The notes beneath the pieces are model-generated. The model did no database searches. It was not told the DNA's origin and worked only from the letters and a program-made list of their open reading frames with translations. Positions 1 through 10,361 of a stretch of DNA of 64,000 bases are shown here, piece after piece (the stretch's first letter is position 1; each line of letters opens with the position of its first letter). Location: contig NZ_BAEI01000064.1 in the NCBI RefSeq assembly GCF_000241325.1, positions 1 to 64,000 of the forward strand, given 5' to 3'. The position numbers were made by a program, and so were the translations under genes. The DNA comes from Gordonia polyisoprenivorans NBRC 16320 = JCM 10675. GTDB taxonomy: Bacteria > Actinomycetota > Actinomycetes > Mycobacteriales > Mycobacteriaceae.

Positions 1-328
1 ACCCGTCCGCGGCATGTGCCAACAACAGATCCACATCGGTGGTGGCGGCGACCCGCACATACCGACCTGCGATGGCGGGTGCGAAGCCCATGCTGATCAA
101 CAGTTCTCGCAGTCGGGTGGTTTTGTGGTCGGCGACGCCGAGCCGGTCCATCTCGCCGGTGAGGGTGGTGGCGTGATGATCAACCAGGTTCCGCAGCAAG
201 AGGACTTGTTTCATCGCGCCGAAGGCTTGCGGCCCGGTCATCTCCGGATTCCATTGCACGTCGCTGAGTTGGGTGACGATCGCGGCGAAGACTGCTTCGG
301 CGTCAAGAGCTTCGGTGGTGTCGATCAT
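1..328 (-). CDS. DUF222 (13E12-type) protein, N-terminal part, cut by the window edge
   Basis: The first 109 residues of a protein that runs off the left edge. They are helical (ALDAEAVFAAIV, LLLRNLVDHHATTL) and resemble the DUF222 domain that precedes an HNH nuclease domain in the 13E12-type repeat proteins common in Gordonia and Mycobacterium; the HNH part would lie outside the window. The ATG at 328 is preceded by a good Shine-Dalgarno, GGGGAGGGG, about 4 bases upstream. The family assignment is from general sequence character. These proteins are multicopy and their cellular role is not settled. Confidence 0.7.
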   Translation of the reverse strand, partial: MIDTTEALDAEAVFAAIVTQLSDVQWNPEMTGPQAFGAMKQVLLLRNLVDHHATTLTGEMDRLGVADHKTTRLRELLISMGFAPAIAGRYVRVAATTDVDLLLAHAADG

Positions 329-746
329 GGGCCCCTCCCCGGTGGCTGATCGGTGAGATGGCTCCATCGTACTCGAACATATGGATTAAGGCAAGGGTGT
401 TCGACGAGTGTGTGGAGGGAAAGGTGCTTGTGGACAACGGGTTTCGGGGATGGGCTGGCTGAGGTTTTCTGTCGGTGGGGTGTGGTAGGGGTGCGGGCAT
501 CGCTGTCGATGCTCGATGTGGTTGGGAGGCTTGTTGTCTTGCCGGGTCTCGAGGCCCGGCGCCTGGGGCGCCGTGCACCTCGACCATCGGGGGAGGGTCT
601 CGATCGTCGGGGGGAGGGTTGCGATCGTCGGGGTGTCGATCGTGGGGGGGGGGGTGTCGCGACCGTGGGGAGGTGGGTGTCGCGATCGTCGGGAGGTGGG
701 TGGCGCGATCGTCGGGAGGAGGGAGGTGTGACCACCGGGGGAGGAG
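329..746. other. non-coding gap holding a G-rich minisatellite
   Basis: This 418-base gap lies between the lipoprotein gene stop and the DUF222 start. I see no convincing gene on either strand; the ORFs here are low-complexity products of the repeat. The right half (about 590-735) is a degenerate array built on cgatcgtcggg, including a run of 11 G at 644-654. Confidence 0.6.
658..726. repeat. 23-bp G-rich tandem repeat, three clear units
   Basis: Units at 658-680, 681-703 and 704-726 follow the pattern cgcgatcgtcgggaggtgggt with few changes. More decayed units reach left to about 597. Every unit carries GATCG or GACCG followed by G tracts, so the plus strand has four or more G runs close together. 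Confidence 0.8.
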
Positions 747-1421
747 TTACGGGGTCAGCTCGAACCAGCCGGAGAGGGTTGCGGCGTCCGCGTCTGACGG
801 CGTCGCCGGTGCCGATGGCCCGTCGAATGGTCCTTCGTCGTTGGGGGAGAAAGGATTTGCGGGTGATGCAGTGGCGTCGGGGCAGGTGAAGTGTCCGGCG
901 GCAAGGGTGGATGACATGGCGGTCACGGCCAGCCGGCAGGTGGCTGAAGAGCTGTACACCCCGTGCACCGAAACTCCGACGAGAGAAGTGATCGGGCCGG
1001 TCAGCGGACCGGGAGCCGGCGTACCGGCGACCGGAGGTGGCCCGCCGCCGGTGAGATCGCCTGCAAGGAACTCCAACTGAGCACCATCGGTGCCTGGTCC
1101 GGAGAAGGTGAAGAGCAAAGAGTCCGGCGGCACCTCGGGGCTTGCGTTGCCCGACTTCGCAAACGAGTAGCAGCGTCCGGTGCCCCCGGACGGGCTGACC
1201 GCAACAAGCATGCGGCCCCGGGTGAATCGAAGATCGTAGGCGACGCGATCGATCGCACCCGTCGGCGGCGTCCGTGCGCACTCGCGCGGATCGAGCCGGA
1301 GCGACTCACGCTGCACCGACGACGCCGACATCCTGCTGGGAGGCGTCGCGGTGTCACACCCGCAGATCGTTGCGATGACGGCCAGCACGCAGAGTGCACC
1401 CCACCGACGAGAGGCGGTCAC
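747..1421 (-). CDS. predicted lipoprotein, unknown function
   Basis: A 224-residue protein with a short basic N-terminus (MTASRRW), a hydrophobic stretch and a lipobox-like ICGC that puts the lipidated Cys at residue 22. This suggests export and membrane anchoring. The mature part has a Gly/Pro-rich stretch (GGGPPP, near residue 126), two Cys (C-R-L, F-T-C) and an acidic Pro/Ala tail. The GTG start is 9 bases after the prfC stop with a poor ribosome site, so translation is probably coupled to prfC. I do not recognise the family. Signal peptide and lipobox are seen; function is unknown. Confidence 0.7.
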   Translation of the reverse strand: MTASRRWGALCVLAVIATICGCDTATPPSRMSASSVQRESLRLDPRECARTPPTGAIDRVAYDLRFTRGRMLVAVSPSGGTGRCYSFAKSGNASPEVPPDSLLFTFSGPGTDGAQLEFLAGDLTGGGPPPVAGTPAPGPLTGPITSLVGVSVHGVYSSSATCRLAVTAMSSTLAAGHFTCPDATASPANPFSPNDEGPFDGPSAPATPSDADAATLSGWFELTP

Positions 1422-1430
1422 CGTGATCTG

Positions 1431-3041
<1,611 letters not shown>

Positions 3042-3126
3042 CTGTTGAGGCTATCGGGCCAGGCCGCGGCGTCCCAAACCCACGAGCCCGGACCGCTCGG
3101 CCGCCGCGATCCCTCGACCGCCTCGA

Positions 3127-4143
3127 CTACTCGAACGGCACCGGCGGCATCTTGACGACCTGGGCCGCGTAGCTCAGGCCTGCGCCGAATCCGAGCAGCA
3201 GTGCGGTGTCGCCTGGTTTGGCCTTGCCGGTGGAGAGCAGATCCTCCATGGCGAGCGGGATCGACGCCGCCGAGGTGTTGCCGGTGTACTCGATGTCGTT
3301 GGCGACGACGGTGCGCTCGGGCAGGTGCAAGCTCTTGGCGAGCAGTTCGTTGATCCGCGAGTTCGCCTGATGCGGAACGAAGACGTCGAGGTCCTCGGTG
3401 CCGATCTTGGCGGCCTCGAGGGCGCGCTGGGCAGCCTTGCCCATCTCGAACGCGGCCCACCGGAAGACAGCGGTGCCCTGAAGTCGCACGTAGGGGCGCT
3501 GAACGCGGTCGCCGTCGAGGAAGGTGACCCAGTCGATGTCCTGCCGGATCGCGTCGTATTGCGAACCGTCGCTACCCCAGATGACCGGGCCGAGCTGCTG
3601 GTCCTCGGTCGGTCCGACGACCACGGCGCCGGCGCCGTCGCCAAAGATGAAGCAGTTGCCGCGGTCGGTCATGTCCAGCGTCACCGACAGCTGCTCGGCA
3701 CCGATGACCAGCACGTGGGTCGCACTTCCGCCGCGCACCATGTCCGATGCCAGCGCCATCGCGTAGCCGAAACCGGCGCAGCCGACGGTGACGTCGAAGG
3801 CCGGGACACCGTTGCAGCCGAGCTCGGTGGCGACCTTGGTCGCGCCGGCCGGCGTCAGCAGCAGGTGGGTGTTGGTCGCGAGGATCACCGCGTCGATGTC
3901 GGACCCCGACAGCAGCGCGTTGGCGATCGCCGTGCGGCCGGCCGCGACCGACATCTGGGTGACGTCTTCGTCGCGCCGCGCGAATCGGCGGGTCTTGATG
4001 CCGGTGCGGGTGTAGATCCACTCGTCGGAGGAATCGATGTGCTCGCAGATCTCGTCGTTGGTCACGACGCGCTCGGGGCGGTACGCGCCGATTCCGAGCA
4101 TTCCGATGTTGTTCACACCGGTCTTGTCGGCGATCACGGTCAT
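3127..4143 (-). CDS. beta-ketoacyl-ACP synthase III (FabH-like), first copy
   Basis: KAS III enzymes start fatty-acid or polyketide chains by condensing an acyl-CoA with malonyl-ACP. The 338-residue protein has the thiolase-fold catalytic triad: Cys122 in VGCAGFG, His258 in VPHQAN and Asn289 in GNTSAAS, plus the C-terminal GFGAGLSYA loop. The ATG at 4143 is chosen because homology starts at [14 protein letters not shown] and GGAAGGAA lies 9 bases upstream. A close paralogue sits at 8640-9710. In mycolic-acid bacteria FabH usually links FAS-I products to FAS-II; whether this copy does so cannot be told from sequence. Confidence 0.93.
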   Translation of the reverse strand: MTVIADKTGVNNIGMLGIGAYRPERVVTNDEICEHIDSSDEWIYTRTGIKTRRFARRDEDVTQMSVAAGRTAIANALLSGSDIDAVILATNTHLLLTPAGATKVATELGCNGVPAFDVTVGCAGFGYAMALASDMVRGGSATHVLVIGAEQLSVTLDMTDRGNCFIFGDGAGAVVVGPTEDQQLGPVIWGSDGSQYDAIRQDIDWVTFLDGDRVQRPYVRLQGTAVFRWAAFEMGKAAQRALEAAKIGTEDLDVFVPHQANSRINELLAKSLHLPERTVVANDIEYTGNTSAASIPLAMEDLLSTGKAKPGDTALLLGFGAGLSYAAQVVKMPPVPFE

Positions 4144-4402
4144 AAGTGGGTTCCTTCCGCTATGCGACTCGCCATAGACCGTCTCACATGTCGCCGCTAC
4201 TGGGAAGTAGACGTGTGGGGCCAGGTCGTCGGCCGCTCTTCTCACACGTTGCGGATTCACGGACGGTGGCTGTCCGCGATTCGGTGAATTCTCGTCGGTA
4301 CGCGGGTCTGTACATGTGCGGGGCGTCGGAAATCCGACAGATCCACCGACAGCAGAGATGAAGGCCCCGAGAATGGTCACATCAGCCGAGGAGAGGGAAG
4401 CC
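4144..4402. promoter_or_regulatory. divergent intergenic region between fabH-like and drrA-like genes
   Basis: This 259-base gap must hold the promoters of the leftward KAS III gene and the rightward ABC exporter. I could not assign confident -35/-10 pairs. No gene is supported here. Confidence 0.4.
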
Positions 4403-5416
4403 ATGATCCATGCACGAGGTCTCGTGCAGACCTTCCACACCGGACGCGGGAAACAGAAACGAGAGGTCCGCGCGGTCGACGGGGTCGACCTCGACATCGC
4501 CGAGGGTGAGGTCGTCGGCTTCCTCGGACCCAACGGTGCCGGCAAGACGACGACGCTGCGAATGCTGACCACGCTGCTGCGGCCCACCGCGGGCACCGCG
4601 ACGGTCAACGGCTACGACGTGGTGCGCGACGCGGTGATGGTGCGGCGCAGCATCGGCTACGTGTCGCAGGCCGGCGGAACGTTCAGCCAGGCGCAGGCCG
4701 GGGATGAGGTCGTCGATCACGGCATGCTCTACGGCATGTCGCGCGCCGACGCCACCCGACGTGGCAAGGCGCTCTTCGAGCAGCTACAACTCGACGGACT
4801 CTGGGAACGCATGCCCAAGAACATGTCCGGTGGGCAAAAGCGACGCCTCGACATCGCCATGGGACTCGTTCACGACCCGACCCTGGTGTTCCTCGACGAG
4901 CCGACCACCGGCCTCGACCCGCAGGCCCGGGCCAACCTGTGGGAGCACATCCGGCGGCTGCGCACCGAACACGGGGCGACGATCTTCTTGACGACGCACT
5001 ACCTCGACGAGGCCGACGAACTCTCCGATCGCATCCTCATCATCGACAACGGCCGGATCGTGGCGGCCGACACCGCCGACAACCTCAAGTCGCGGGTCTC
5101 CGGTGATCTCGTCGACCTCGAGATCTCCGACGCCGCCCAGGTGTCCACCGCGGCTGCCAAACTGGCGACCATCGCGGGCTCGGTGGAGACCCTCGACCGC
5201 CACGTTCGCGGTCGGGTGCAGCACGCCGGCCGTCACATCCCGTCGTTGCTCCGTGAATTGACCTCGGAATCCATCGAATTGGACTCCATCGAGATCATCC
5301 GACCAACCCTCGACGACGTCTTCCTCACCATGACCGGCAGATCGCTGCGCGACGCCGAAGCCGCGACGGAGAACGCCGCGGAGACCGAGATCGAGAACGA
5401 AGGAGTACTGCGATGA
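4403..5416 (+). CDS. DrrA-type ABC transporter ATP-binding protein
   Basis: The cytoplasmic ATPase of a two-component ABC-2 exporter of the daunorubicin-resistance (DrrA) type. The 337 residues include Walker [10 protein letters not shown] near residue 42, the Q-loop YVSQAGG, the signature MSGGQKRR, Walker [14 protein letters not shown] and the H-loop TTHYLDEAD, followed by the DUF4162-like C-terminal region typical of DrrA. The ATG at 4403 follows GAGAGGGAAG at 5 bases; an in-frame ATG at 4373 is less well supported. It overlaps the permease start (ATGA). The substrate is unknown; lipids or drugs are usual for the family. Confidence 0.92.
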   Translation: MIHARGLVQTFHTGRGKQKREVRAVDGVDLDIAEGEVVGFLGPNGAGKTTTLRMLTTLLRPTAGTATVNGYDVVRDAVMVRRSIGYVSQAGGTFSQAQAGDEVVDHGMLYGMSRADATRRGKALFEQLQLDGLWERMPKNMSGGQKRRLDIAMGLVHDPTLVFLDEPTTGLDPQARANLWEHIRRLRTEHGATIFLTTHYLDEADELSDRILIIDNGRIVAADTADNLKSRVSGDLVDLEISDAAQVSTAAAKLATIAGSVETLDRHVRGRVQHAGRHIPSLLRELTSESIELDSIEIIRPTLDDVFLTMTGRSLRDAEAATENAAETEIENEGVLR

Positions 5417-6174
5417 CCTTTCTGCGCGAATCCCACATCGTCTTCCGCCGCCAGATCCGGATGAACCTGCGCAATCCCGCCTGGGTGGTCATCGGGGTCC
5501 TGCAGCCGGTGCTCTATCTCGTGCTGTTCGGACCGCTGCTCAAACCCTTGGTAGCCCAATTCCCCGGTGGCGCAGACAATCCCTACACCTTCCTGGTGCC
5601 CGGCCTGCTCGTGCAGCTCGGCATGTTCGGGGCGATGTTCGCCGGGTTCAGCCTCATCGGCGAATGGCGAGAAGGCGTCATCGAGGCCGAGCGGGTAACT
5701 CCGGCGAGCCGTACCGCGCTGCTCACCGGCCGGTTGATGCGCGACCTCCTGCAACTGTTCGTGCAGGCGCTGATCCTGGTGCTGCTCGGCTGGGCGATGG
5801 GGATGCGCGGTTCGGTGATCGGGGTGATCGTCGGCATCGTCATCACGCTGCTCATCGGCGGGGCCTGCGCGGCGGCGTCGAATGCGTTGGCGCTCACCAC
5901 CAAGAGTGAAGACGTGATGGCGCCGGTGATCAACATGGTGTTGATGCCGGTGCTGCTGCTCTCGGGCATCCTGCTACCGATGACCCTCGGCCCGGCCTGG
6001 TTGCAGCGGCTCAGCGACTTCATGCCCTTCCGCTGGATCGTCGACGGCGTCCGCGACACCTTCGGCGGTGACATTGCGACGATGGCGGTGCTGTGGTCGG
6101 TGCTCGCCGCGGCGATTCTCGCGGCACTCGGGACCTGGTGGGGGACATCGGTGTTCCGGAAGGAGAATGCCTGA
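5413..6174 (+). CDS. ABC-2 type exporter permease (DrrB-like)
   Basis: The membrane partner of the ATPase just upstream, with a 4-base start/stop overlap that implies translational coupling. The 253-residue protein has the ABC-2 layout: a cytoplasmic N-terminus (RQIRMNLRNP), a first TM near WVVIGVLQPVLYLVLFG, and five further hydrophobic segments, with the family-typical region around GEWREGVIE and AERVTPASR and a late VPFRWIVDGVRD-like loop (MPFRWIVDGVRD). The length fits DrrB homologues. The gene ends 49 bases from the convergent PQQ-repeat gene. Confidence 0.92.
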   Translation: MTFLRESHIVFRRQIRMNLRNPAWVVIGVLQPVLYLVLFGPLLKPLVAQFPGGADNPYTFLVPGLLVQLGMFGAMFAGFSLIGEWREGVIEAERVTPASRTALLTGRLMRDLLQLFVQALILVLLGWAMGMRGSVIGVIVGIVITLLIGGACAAASNALALTTKSEDVMAPVINMVLMPVLLLSGILLPMTLGPAWLQRLSDFMPFRWIVDGVRDTFGGDIATMAVLWSVLAAAILAALGTWWGTSVFRKENA

Positions 6175-6223
6175 CGAGAGGACCGGTCACGTTCCGTTCT
6201 GAAGGCTCGCGGGAGGTCTTGGG

Positions 6224-7939
6224 TCACGGGCCGATCGACGAGATGCCGTCGGAACCGCCTGTGCCGAAGACGTGGGAACCCGCGCTGCGCAGCGACTGTC
6301 CGTCGCTCTGCAACTGCCAGGCCTGTGCCCCGGTGGCGAGGTCGTAGGCAGTCAGGGTGGCTCCCCGACTCGTGATCAGACGTGTCCCGTCGGTGCTCAG
6401 GACGTCGGTCGTCGTCTGCGTCATACCGATCGTGATGGGCACCGAGCGGACTGCACCGGTCAACGGGTCGAACAATTGCACCGGGCCATCGGGATTCGGG
6501 TTGCCGTCGTTGGTGCTCGGTGCGGTCGACCCGCCACCTTGACGGAGGCGAAGGCCCAACAGATCACCGGCCATCACCGCCGACAGCTGGACCGCGTTGA
6601 ACTCGGAACCGGTTCGGCGCCAGATGATATGGCCGGTCCTGGGATTGGCGGCCCCGACGATGTGCGAGGTCTTCCCGAGGTCGGCCGCGATGCGCCCCAG
6701 GATAGGGGCCGGCGGTGCGGGCGCACCGGTGTCGTCGTTCTGCGCCGCCGGTGCCCAACCCTGCAACGAACCCGTCTTGGTGCCGTCGAGCGAGTAGAAG
6801 TCGGTGCCGGTGCCCTGGGGATTGATCACGGCCACACCGCCCTGATAGACGGTGAACGGGACCGTGGGAAACCGGGGGATCGACGATCGGCTCAGCGAGA
6901 CGATCTGTTTGCCGTCAGAAGCACGCAGCAGCGAGACCTCATCGGAATTGGGCGGCGGAGAGTCGGCTTGGACGATGATCGGCTGGTCGGCGGCGACGCC
7001 CGAACCCCGACCCGACCAGGTCACCGTGCCGTCGCTATCGGTGGCGATCATCGCTCCGGGCGAGGTCGACGAGCCATACGTCATCACGAATCGATCGCCG
7101 ACGGCGTGCATACTTTGCACGCCGTTGGGCCCGGGCGGCAACGGGGTGTCGGCGATGCGCGCGCCGGTGCGCGCATCGAGCACTGTGAGGGTTTCCGACG
7201 GTGCGTCCTTGGTTGCTGTGGCACAGGCGATCCGGGTGTCGGTGGCCGCGCACAGGTCGACGAACCGGCCGGGCGGTAGCGCGTGAACGAATCGTGAGCG
7301 TCCGGTGGCGGCGTCGATCACCGTCACCGAGGGTGAGTACTCCCGACTTCCGAGCACCAGAGCGGTCGTGCTCGCGCCCCACCACCCGGGCAGCGCGGGT
7401 CCCGAGGACCATGTGATGGACGGTTCGGCGGGCATCGAGGCCACGTCGTTCGATGGTGGACGCGGGATGGACCCGATCTCCTCTGCGTGCACGGTATCGT
7501 CGCCGGAAGCGAGTGCGGCCGTGGCGGAGTCGCTGCCGCCGTCCGATCCGGCGACGACGATCACCGCCACGATTGCGATGACGACGACGAAGACCACCGA
7601 CCCCAGTGCGACCCACAGCCAGGTTCGTCCCGAGGACCCGGTGGGCGTGGGGCCGCCGGGGGCCGGGGGCGCGGGCCACGGGTAGCCCGGTGCCTGATGT
7701 GTCGGTGCCTGATATGCCGATGCCGGGTATGCCGATGTCTGGTATCCCTGCGCCGGATGGCCTTGCGCCGCGTTACCGGGTCCCGCGTATCCCGGTCCCG
7801 GATATGGCTGCGGTGGATACCCGGGCTGCGGATATCCGGGTGCCGGTTGGTCGGTCGCCGGTTGGTCGGTCGCCGGTTGGTCGGTCGCCGGTTGGTCGGG
7901 CACAGCAGGGTGTTCCGGTGGGTCCACGGGCGTCGTCAC
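6224..7939 (-). CDS. PQQ-like beta-propeller membrane protein with Pro-rich N-terminus
   Basis: A 571-residue protein. An N-terminal cytoplasmic region of about 115 residues is rich in Pro, Tyr, Gln and Gly (PGYPQPGYPPQ) and includes four DQPAT-type pentapeptides. A single TM segment follows (WVALGSVVFVVVIAIVAVIVV, near 120-145), then an extracytoplasmic domain with PQQ-like blade motifs such as VTVIDAATGRSRF, LTVLDARTGARI and LTAYDLATGAQAWQLQSDG. Such domains are usually protein-binding scaffolds. The GTG at 7939 is 7 bases after a TAGGGT hexamer and is probably leaderless; the longer frame upstream reads through the hairpin repeat and is unlikely to be coding. Confidence 0.8.
   Translation of the reverse strand: MTTPVDPPEHPAVPDQPATDQPATDQPATDQPAPGYPQPGYPPQPYPGPGYAGPGNAAQGHPAQGYQTSAYPASAYQAPTHQAPGYPWPAPPAPGGPTPTGSSGRTWLWVALGSVVFVVVIAIVAVIVVAGSDGGSDSATAALASGDDTVHAEEIGSIPRPPSNDVASMPAEPSITWSSGPALPGWWGASTTALVLGSREYSPSVTVIDAATGRSRFVHALPPGRFVDLCAATDTRIACATATKDAPSETLTVLDARTGARIADTPLPPGPNGVQSMHAVGDRFVMTYGSSTSPGAMIATDSDGTVTWSGRGSGVAADQPIIVQADSPPPNSDEVSLLRASDGKQIVSLSRSSIPRFPTVPFTVYQGGVAVINPQGTGTDFYSLDGTKTGSLQGWAPAAQNDDTGAPAPPAPILGRIAADLGKTSHIVGAANPRTGHIIWRRTGSEFNAVQLSAVMAGDLLGLRLRQGGGSTAPSTNDGNPNPDGPVQLFDPLTGAVRSVPITIGMTQTTTDVLSTDGTRLITSRGATLTAYDLATGAQAWQLQSDGQSLRSAGSHVFGTGGSDGISSIGP
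7842..7901 (-). repeat. 15-bp tandem repeat, four units, coding for DQPAT
   Basis: Four in-frame copies of gccggttggtcggtc lie within the PQQ-repeat gene (7842-7856, 7857-7871, 7872-7886, and 7887-7901 with one change). They encode the cytoplasmic DQPAT repeats. Copy-number change would keep the frame. Confidence 0.85.
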
Positions 7940-7979
7940 GCCGAAGACCCTAGCCGATCGCACATCGCTCGTTGACTCC

Positions 7980-8039
7980 CGCTGGTCGATTCCCTTCTTG
8001 CGCGCCGAGTTCGTTGCGCGGGAGGGAAAACGACCAGCG
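7980..8039. repeat. intergenic hairpin repeat, copy A
   Basis: Outer arms cgctggtcg and cgaccagcg are perfect inverted repeats. Inside them TTCCCTTC and GGAGGGAA pair imperfectly around a loop containing gagttcgttgcgcg. The same element, in reverse orientation, lies at 8573-8632, and a third relative at 19794-19852. It sits in the divergent gap upstream of the PQQ-repeat gene. Confidence 0.75.
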
Positions 8040-8097
8040 TGAGCATCAACTCGGTGTCGACGGGAACCGCACCGACGCCGGCTGCGTCCAACCGTGC

Positions 8098-8556
8098 ATG
8101 ACTGCATATCCACATGACCGCTACGGGCTCATCCGTAGGGATGCCGCTCTGAGGCGCGGCATTTCGGACAGTTGCCGCGCCAACGACGTGAAAGCGGGCC
8201 AGTTGATTCACTCATTCCGGGCGTCAACGTCGAACCCGGTGCGGATTTCGACGGGCATGGCGGTGCCCAGAAGTTGCACCGGCTCAATCCGGGTCGCGTC
8301 CGGATCGACCTACGTCATCGATATCGATTGGGAGTGGCTGGTGGTCGGCGAGTTCGACGGCATGATCAAGTACGGTCGTCTGCGCAGGCCCGGTGAATCG
8401 ATTGCCGATGCGGTGATCCGAGAGAAGTTGCGCGAGGACGAGATCCGCGACACCGGACCACGGGTCGTCCGCTGGACCTGGAACGACCTTGAAAGGGATG
8501 CGTTCATTCCCAGGTTGCATCGCAGACTCGCGCCTCTCGGCCTTGTCGCCGCGTGA
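8098..8556 (+). pseudogene. internally deleted AbiEi-antitoxin-like / Vsr-fold protein remnant
   Basis: The 152-residue frame looks like the two ends of a longer protein. The start (DRYGLIRRDAALRRGISDS) resembles the N-terminal winged helix of actinobacterial AbiEi-type antitoxin-domain proteins. The end (WLVVGEFDGMIKYG, EKLREDEIRDTG, VVRWTWNDL) matches their C-terminal nuclease-like domain. Full-length relatives are usually 270-300 residues, so about 120 middle residues appear to be missing. The frame is still open. The assignment rests on motif memory and needs a profile search. Confidence 0.6.
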
Positions 8557-8572
8557 CTGCTCACGACATTTC

Positions 8573-8632
8573 CGCTAGTCGATTTCGTTCCCGCGCAACG
8601 AATTCGCCACGCGGGAACGAAACAGCTCAGCG
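8573..8632. repeat. intergenic hairpin repeat, copy B
   Basis: Arms with a 13-base perfect core, TTTCGTTCCCGCG and its complement, extended imperfectly by cgctagtcga and cagctcagcg. The loop contains caacgaattcgcc, the reverse complement of the loop region of copy A. It lies exactly between two convergent genes (8556 and 8640), so it could also work as a bidirectional terminator. Confidence 0.85.
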
Positions 8633-8639
8633 GCAGGCC

Positions 8640-9710
8640 TCAGCCGAGGTCGTCGAAACTCGTGATCGCCGGCGCCGGTGGGAGAGTGACGATCGCGCCC
8701 GCGTAGGAGAGCCCCGCACCGAAACCGAGCAGCATCGCGGTCTGGCCGCCGCGGGCCTTGCCGGTCGCGAGCATCTCCTCCATGGCCAGCGGAATCGACG
8801 CCGCCGAGGTGTTGCCGGTGTTCTCGATGTCGTTGGCCATGGGGAGGTCGTCGGGGAATCCGAGGTTCTTCTTCATGAGCTCGTTGATGCGGGCGTTCGC
8901 CTGATGGGGGATGAACACCTCGATGTCCTCGATGCCCACCCCGGAGGTCTCGATGACCGCGGCCAACGCCTTGGGCAGGGTGATCGCCGCCCAGCGGAAC
9001 ACGCGCGGGCCCTGCATCGTCACGACCATCCGGCCGACGGGGTCGCTCTCCGGATCCTTGTGCTGGTACTCCTGCGCGCGGTCCATGTAGGCGGGGATGT
9101 CGTAGTTCTGCCCGATGGCCTCGGCGTTCTCGCCGTCGGAGCCCCACACGGTAGGGGAGATGCCGTTCTCCTCGCTCGGCCCGACGACGACGGCGCCGGC
9201 ACCGTCGCCGAAGATGAAGGCGGTGTTGCGGTCGGTGGGTTCCATGACCACCGACATCGTCTCCACCCCGACCACCAGCACGTACCGCGCCGACCCGGCC
9301 CGCACCGTATCGGCCGCCACACCCAGCGCGTACCCGAACCCGCCGCAGCCGGCGGCGATGTCGTACGCGGGGATGCCGTTGAGGCCGATGTCGAAGGCGA
9401 CGATGGGGCCGCCGTGCGGGATCTTGGTCTTCCAGCTGTTGGTCGCCAGGATCAGCGCACCGATCTCCTCCTTGGCCACCCCGGAGTTGCTGATCGCGCG
9501 TTCGGCGGCGGCCGCGGCCATCGAGCGGGCGCTCTCGTCGCCGCTGATCCAGCGGCGGTTACGAATACCGCTGCGCTCGTAGATCCATTCGTCGGTGCTG
9601 TCGAGGACCTCGCACACCTCGTCGTTGCTGACCAGCCGCCTCGGCCGGTACGCGCCGATGCCCAGCATCGCGACGTTACGGTGTCCGGTGTTCGCTGCGA
9701 GTTTCGCCAC
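8640..9710 (-). CDS. beta-ketoacyl-ACP synthase III (FabH-like), second copy
   Basis: A 356-residue KAS III with the complete triad Cys122 (AGCGGFG), His269 (IPHQAN) and Asn300 (GNTSAAS). It aligns almost without gaps with the 3127-4143 product up to residue 200. It then has an insertion (YMDRAQEYQHKDPESD) at a point where KAS III enzymes shape the acyl pocket, so acyl-CoA preference may differ. The GTG at 9710 is chosen because AAGGGA lies upstream at normal spacing and MAKLAANTGHRNV aligns with the other copy. It follows pth after a 75-base gap. Confidence 0.93.
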   Translation of the reverse strand: MAKLAANTGHRNVAMLGIGAYRPRRLVSNDEVCEVLDSTDEWIYERSGIRNRRWISGDESARSMAAAAAERAISNSGVAKEEIGALILATNSWKTKIPHGGPIVAFDIGLNGIPAYDIAAGCGGFGYALGVAADTVRAGSARYVLVVGVETMSVVMEPTDRNTAFIFGDGAGAVVVGPSEENGISPTVWGSDGENAEAIGQNYDIPAYMDRAQEYQHKDPESDPVGRMVVTMQGPRVFRWAAITLPKALAAVIETSGVGIEDIEVFIPHQANARINELMKKNLGFPDDLPMANDIENTGNTSAASIPLAMEEMLATGKARGGQTAMLLGFGAGLSYAGAIVTLPPAPAITSFDDLG

Positions 9711-9785
9711 GTGTCGTTCCCTTCGGGTTGCGCCGGGAGAGATTCTATGTGCTTGCGCTCTCACGCCTTGGCGCCGACGCGGCGA

Positions 9786-10352
9786 TCACCAGGCGTGCAC
9801 GGTGTTCTGCGCTGCTTCCAGACCGGCAGTGAGCAACAGTTCGACGGCGTCGGCGCCGTGTTCGATCAGCAGATCGACCTCGGCACGTGCGGCCGAGGGG
9901 AACGGTTTCAGCACGAAGTCGGCCGGATCCTGCCGACCCGGTGGCCGCCCGATGCCCAGCCGGACCCGCAGGTAGTCGCGGGTGCCGACGGACTGGCTCA
10001 CCGAGCGCAGCCCGTTGTGACCGCCTTCGCCGCCGCCGCGTTTGAGCCGCACCAGACCGAAGTCGATGTCGAGTTCGTCGTGCAGCACGATCAGGTCGTC
10101 CGGTGTGACCGAATAGAACTTGGCCAGCGGCCCGATCTGACGACCGACGGTGTTCATGTAGGTCCGCGCCTTGGCCACCAACACCGAACCGCCGGCGAGC
10201 GGTATCGATGCGACCTCGGCGCCGGAGCGCTTGTGCACCGAATACCGCCCACCGGCGGAGGTGACCAGATGATCGGCGACCATGGCGCCGATGTTATGGC
10301 GTGTCTTCTCGTACTTCGGACCCGGATTACCCAGTCCGACGATGAGTTTCAC
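9786..10352 (-). CDS. pth: peptidyl-tRNA hydrolase
   Basis: Pth releases tRNA from peptidyl-tRNA that has dropped off the ribosome. The 188-residue protein has [17 protein letters not shown] at the N-terminus with the catalytic His in TRHNIG, the Asn in TYMNTVG, the Asp in VLHDELDID and [11 protein letters not shown]. This is the standard length for bacterial Pth. It starts 9 bases downstream of rplY, the same arrangement as in mycobacteria. Confidence 0.97.
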   Translation of the reverse strand: MKLIVGLGNPGPKYEKTRHNIGAMVADHLVTSAGGRYSVHKRSGAEVASIPLAGGSVLVAKARTYMNTVGRQIGPLAKFYSVTPDDLIVLHDELDIDFGLVRLKRGGGEGGHNGLRSVSQSVGTRDYLRVRLGIGRPPGRQDPADFVLKPFPSAARAEVDLLIEHGADAVELLLTAGLEAAQNTVHAW

Positions 10353-10361
10353 GTGTCAGGG

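Noticed and set aside
597-735. CRISPR array
   Set aside because: Units are contiguous tandem repeats without spacers and there are no cas genes; it is a minisatellite.
3127-4608. 493-residue version of the first KAS III
   Set aside because: The extra 155 N-terminal residues cross the intergenic region and the antisense of the ABC ATPase; the family N-terminus begins at 4143.
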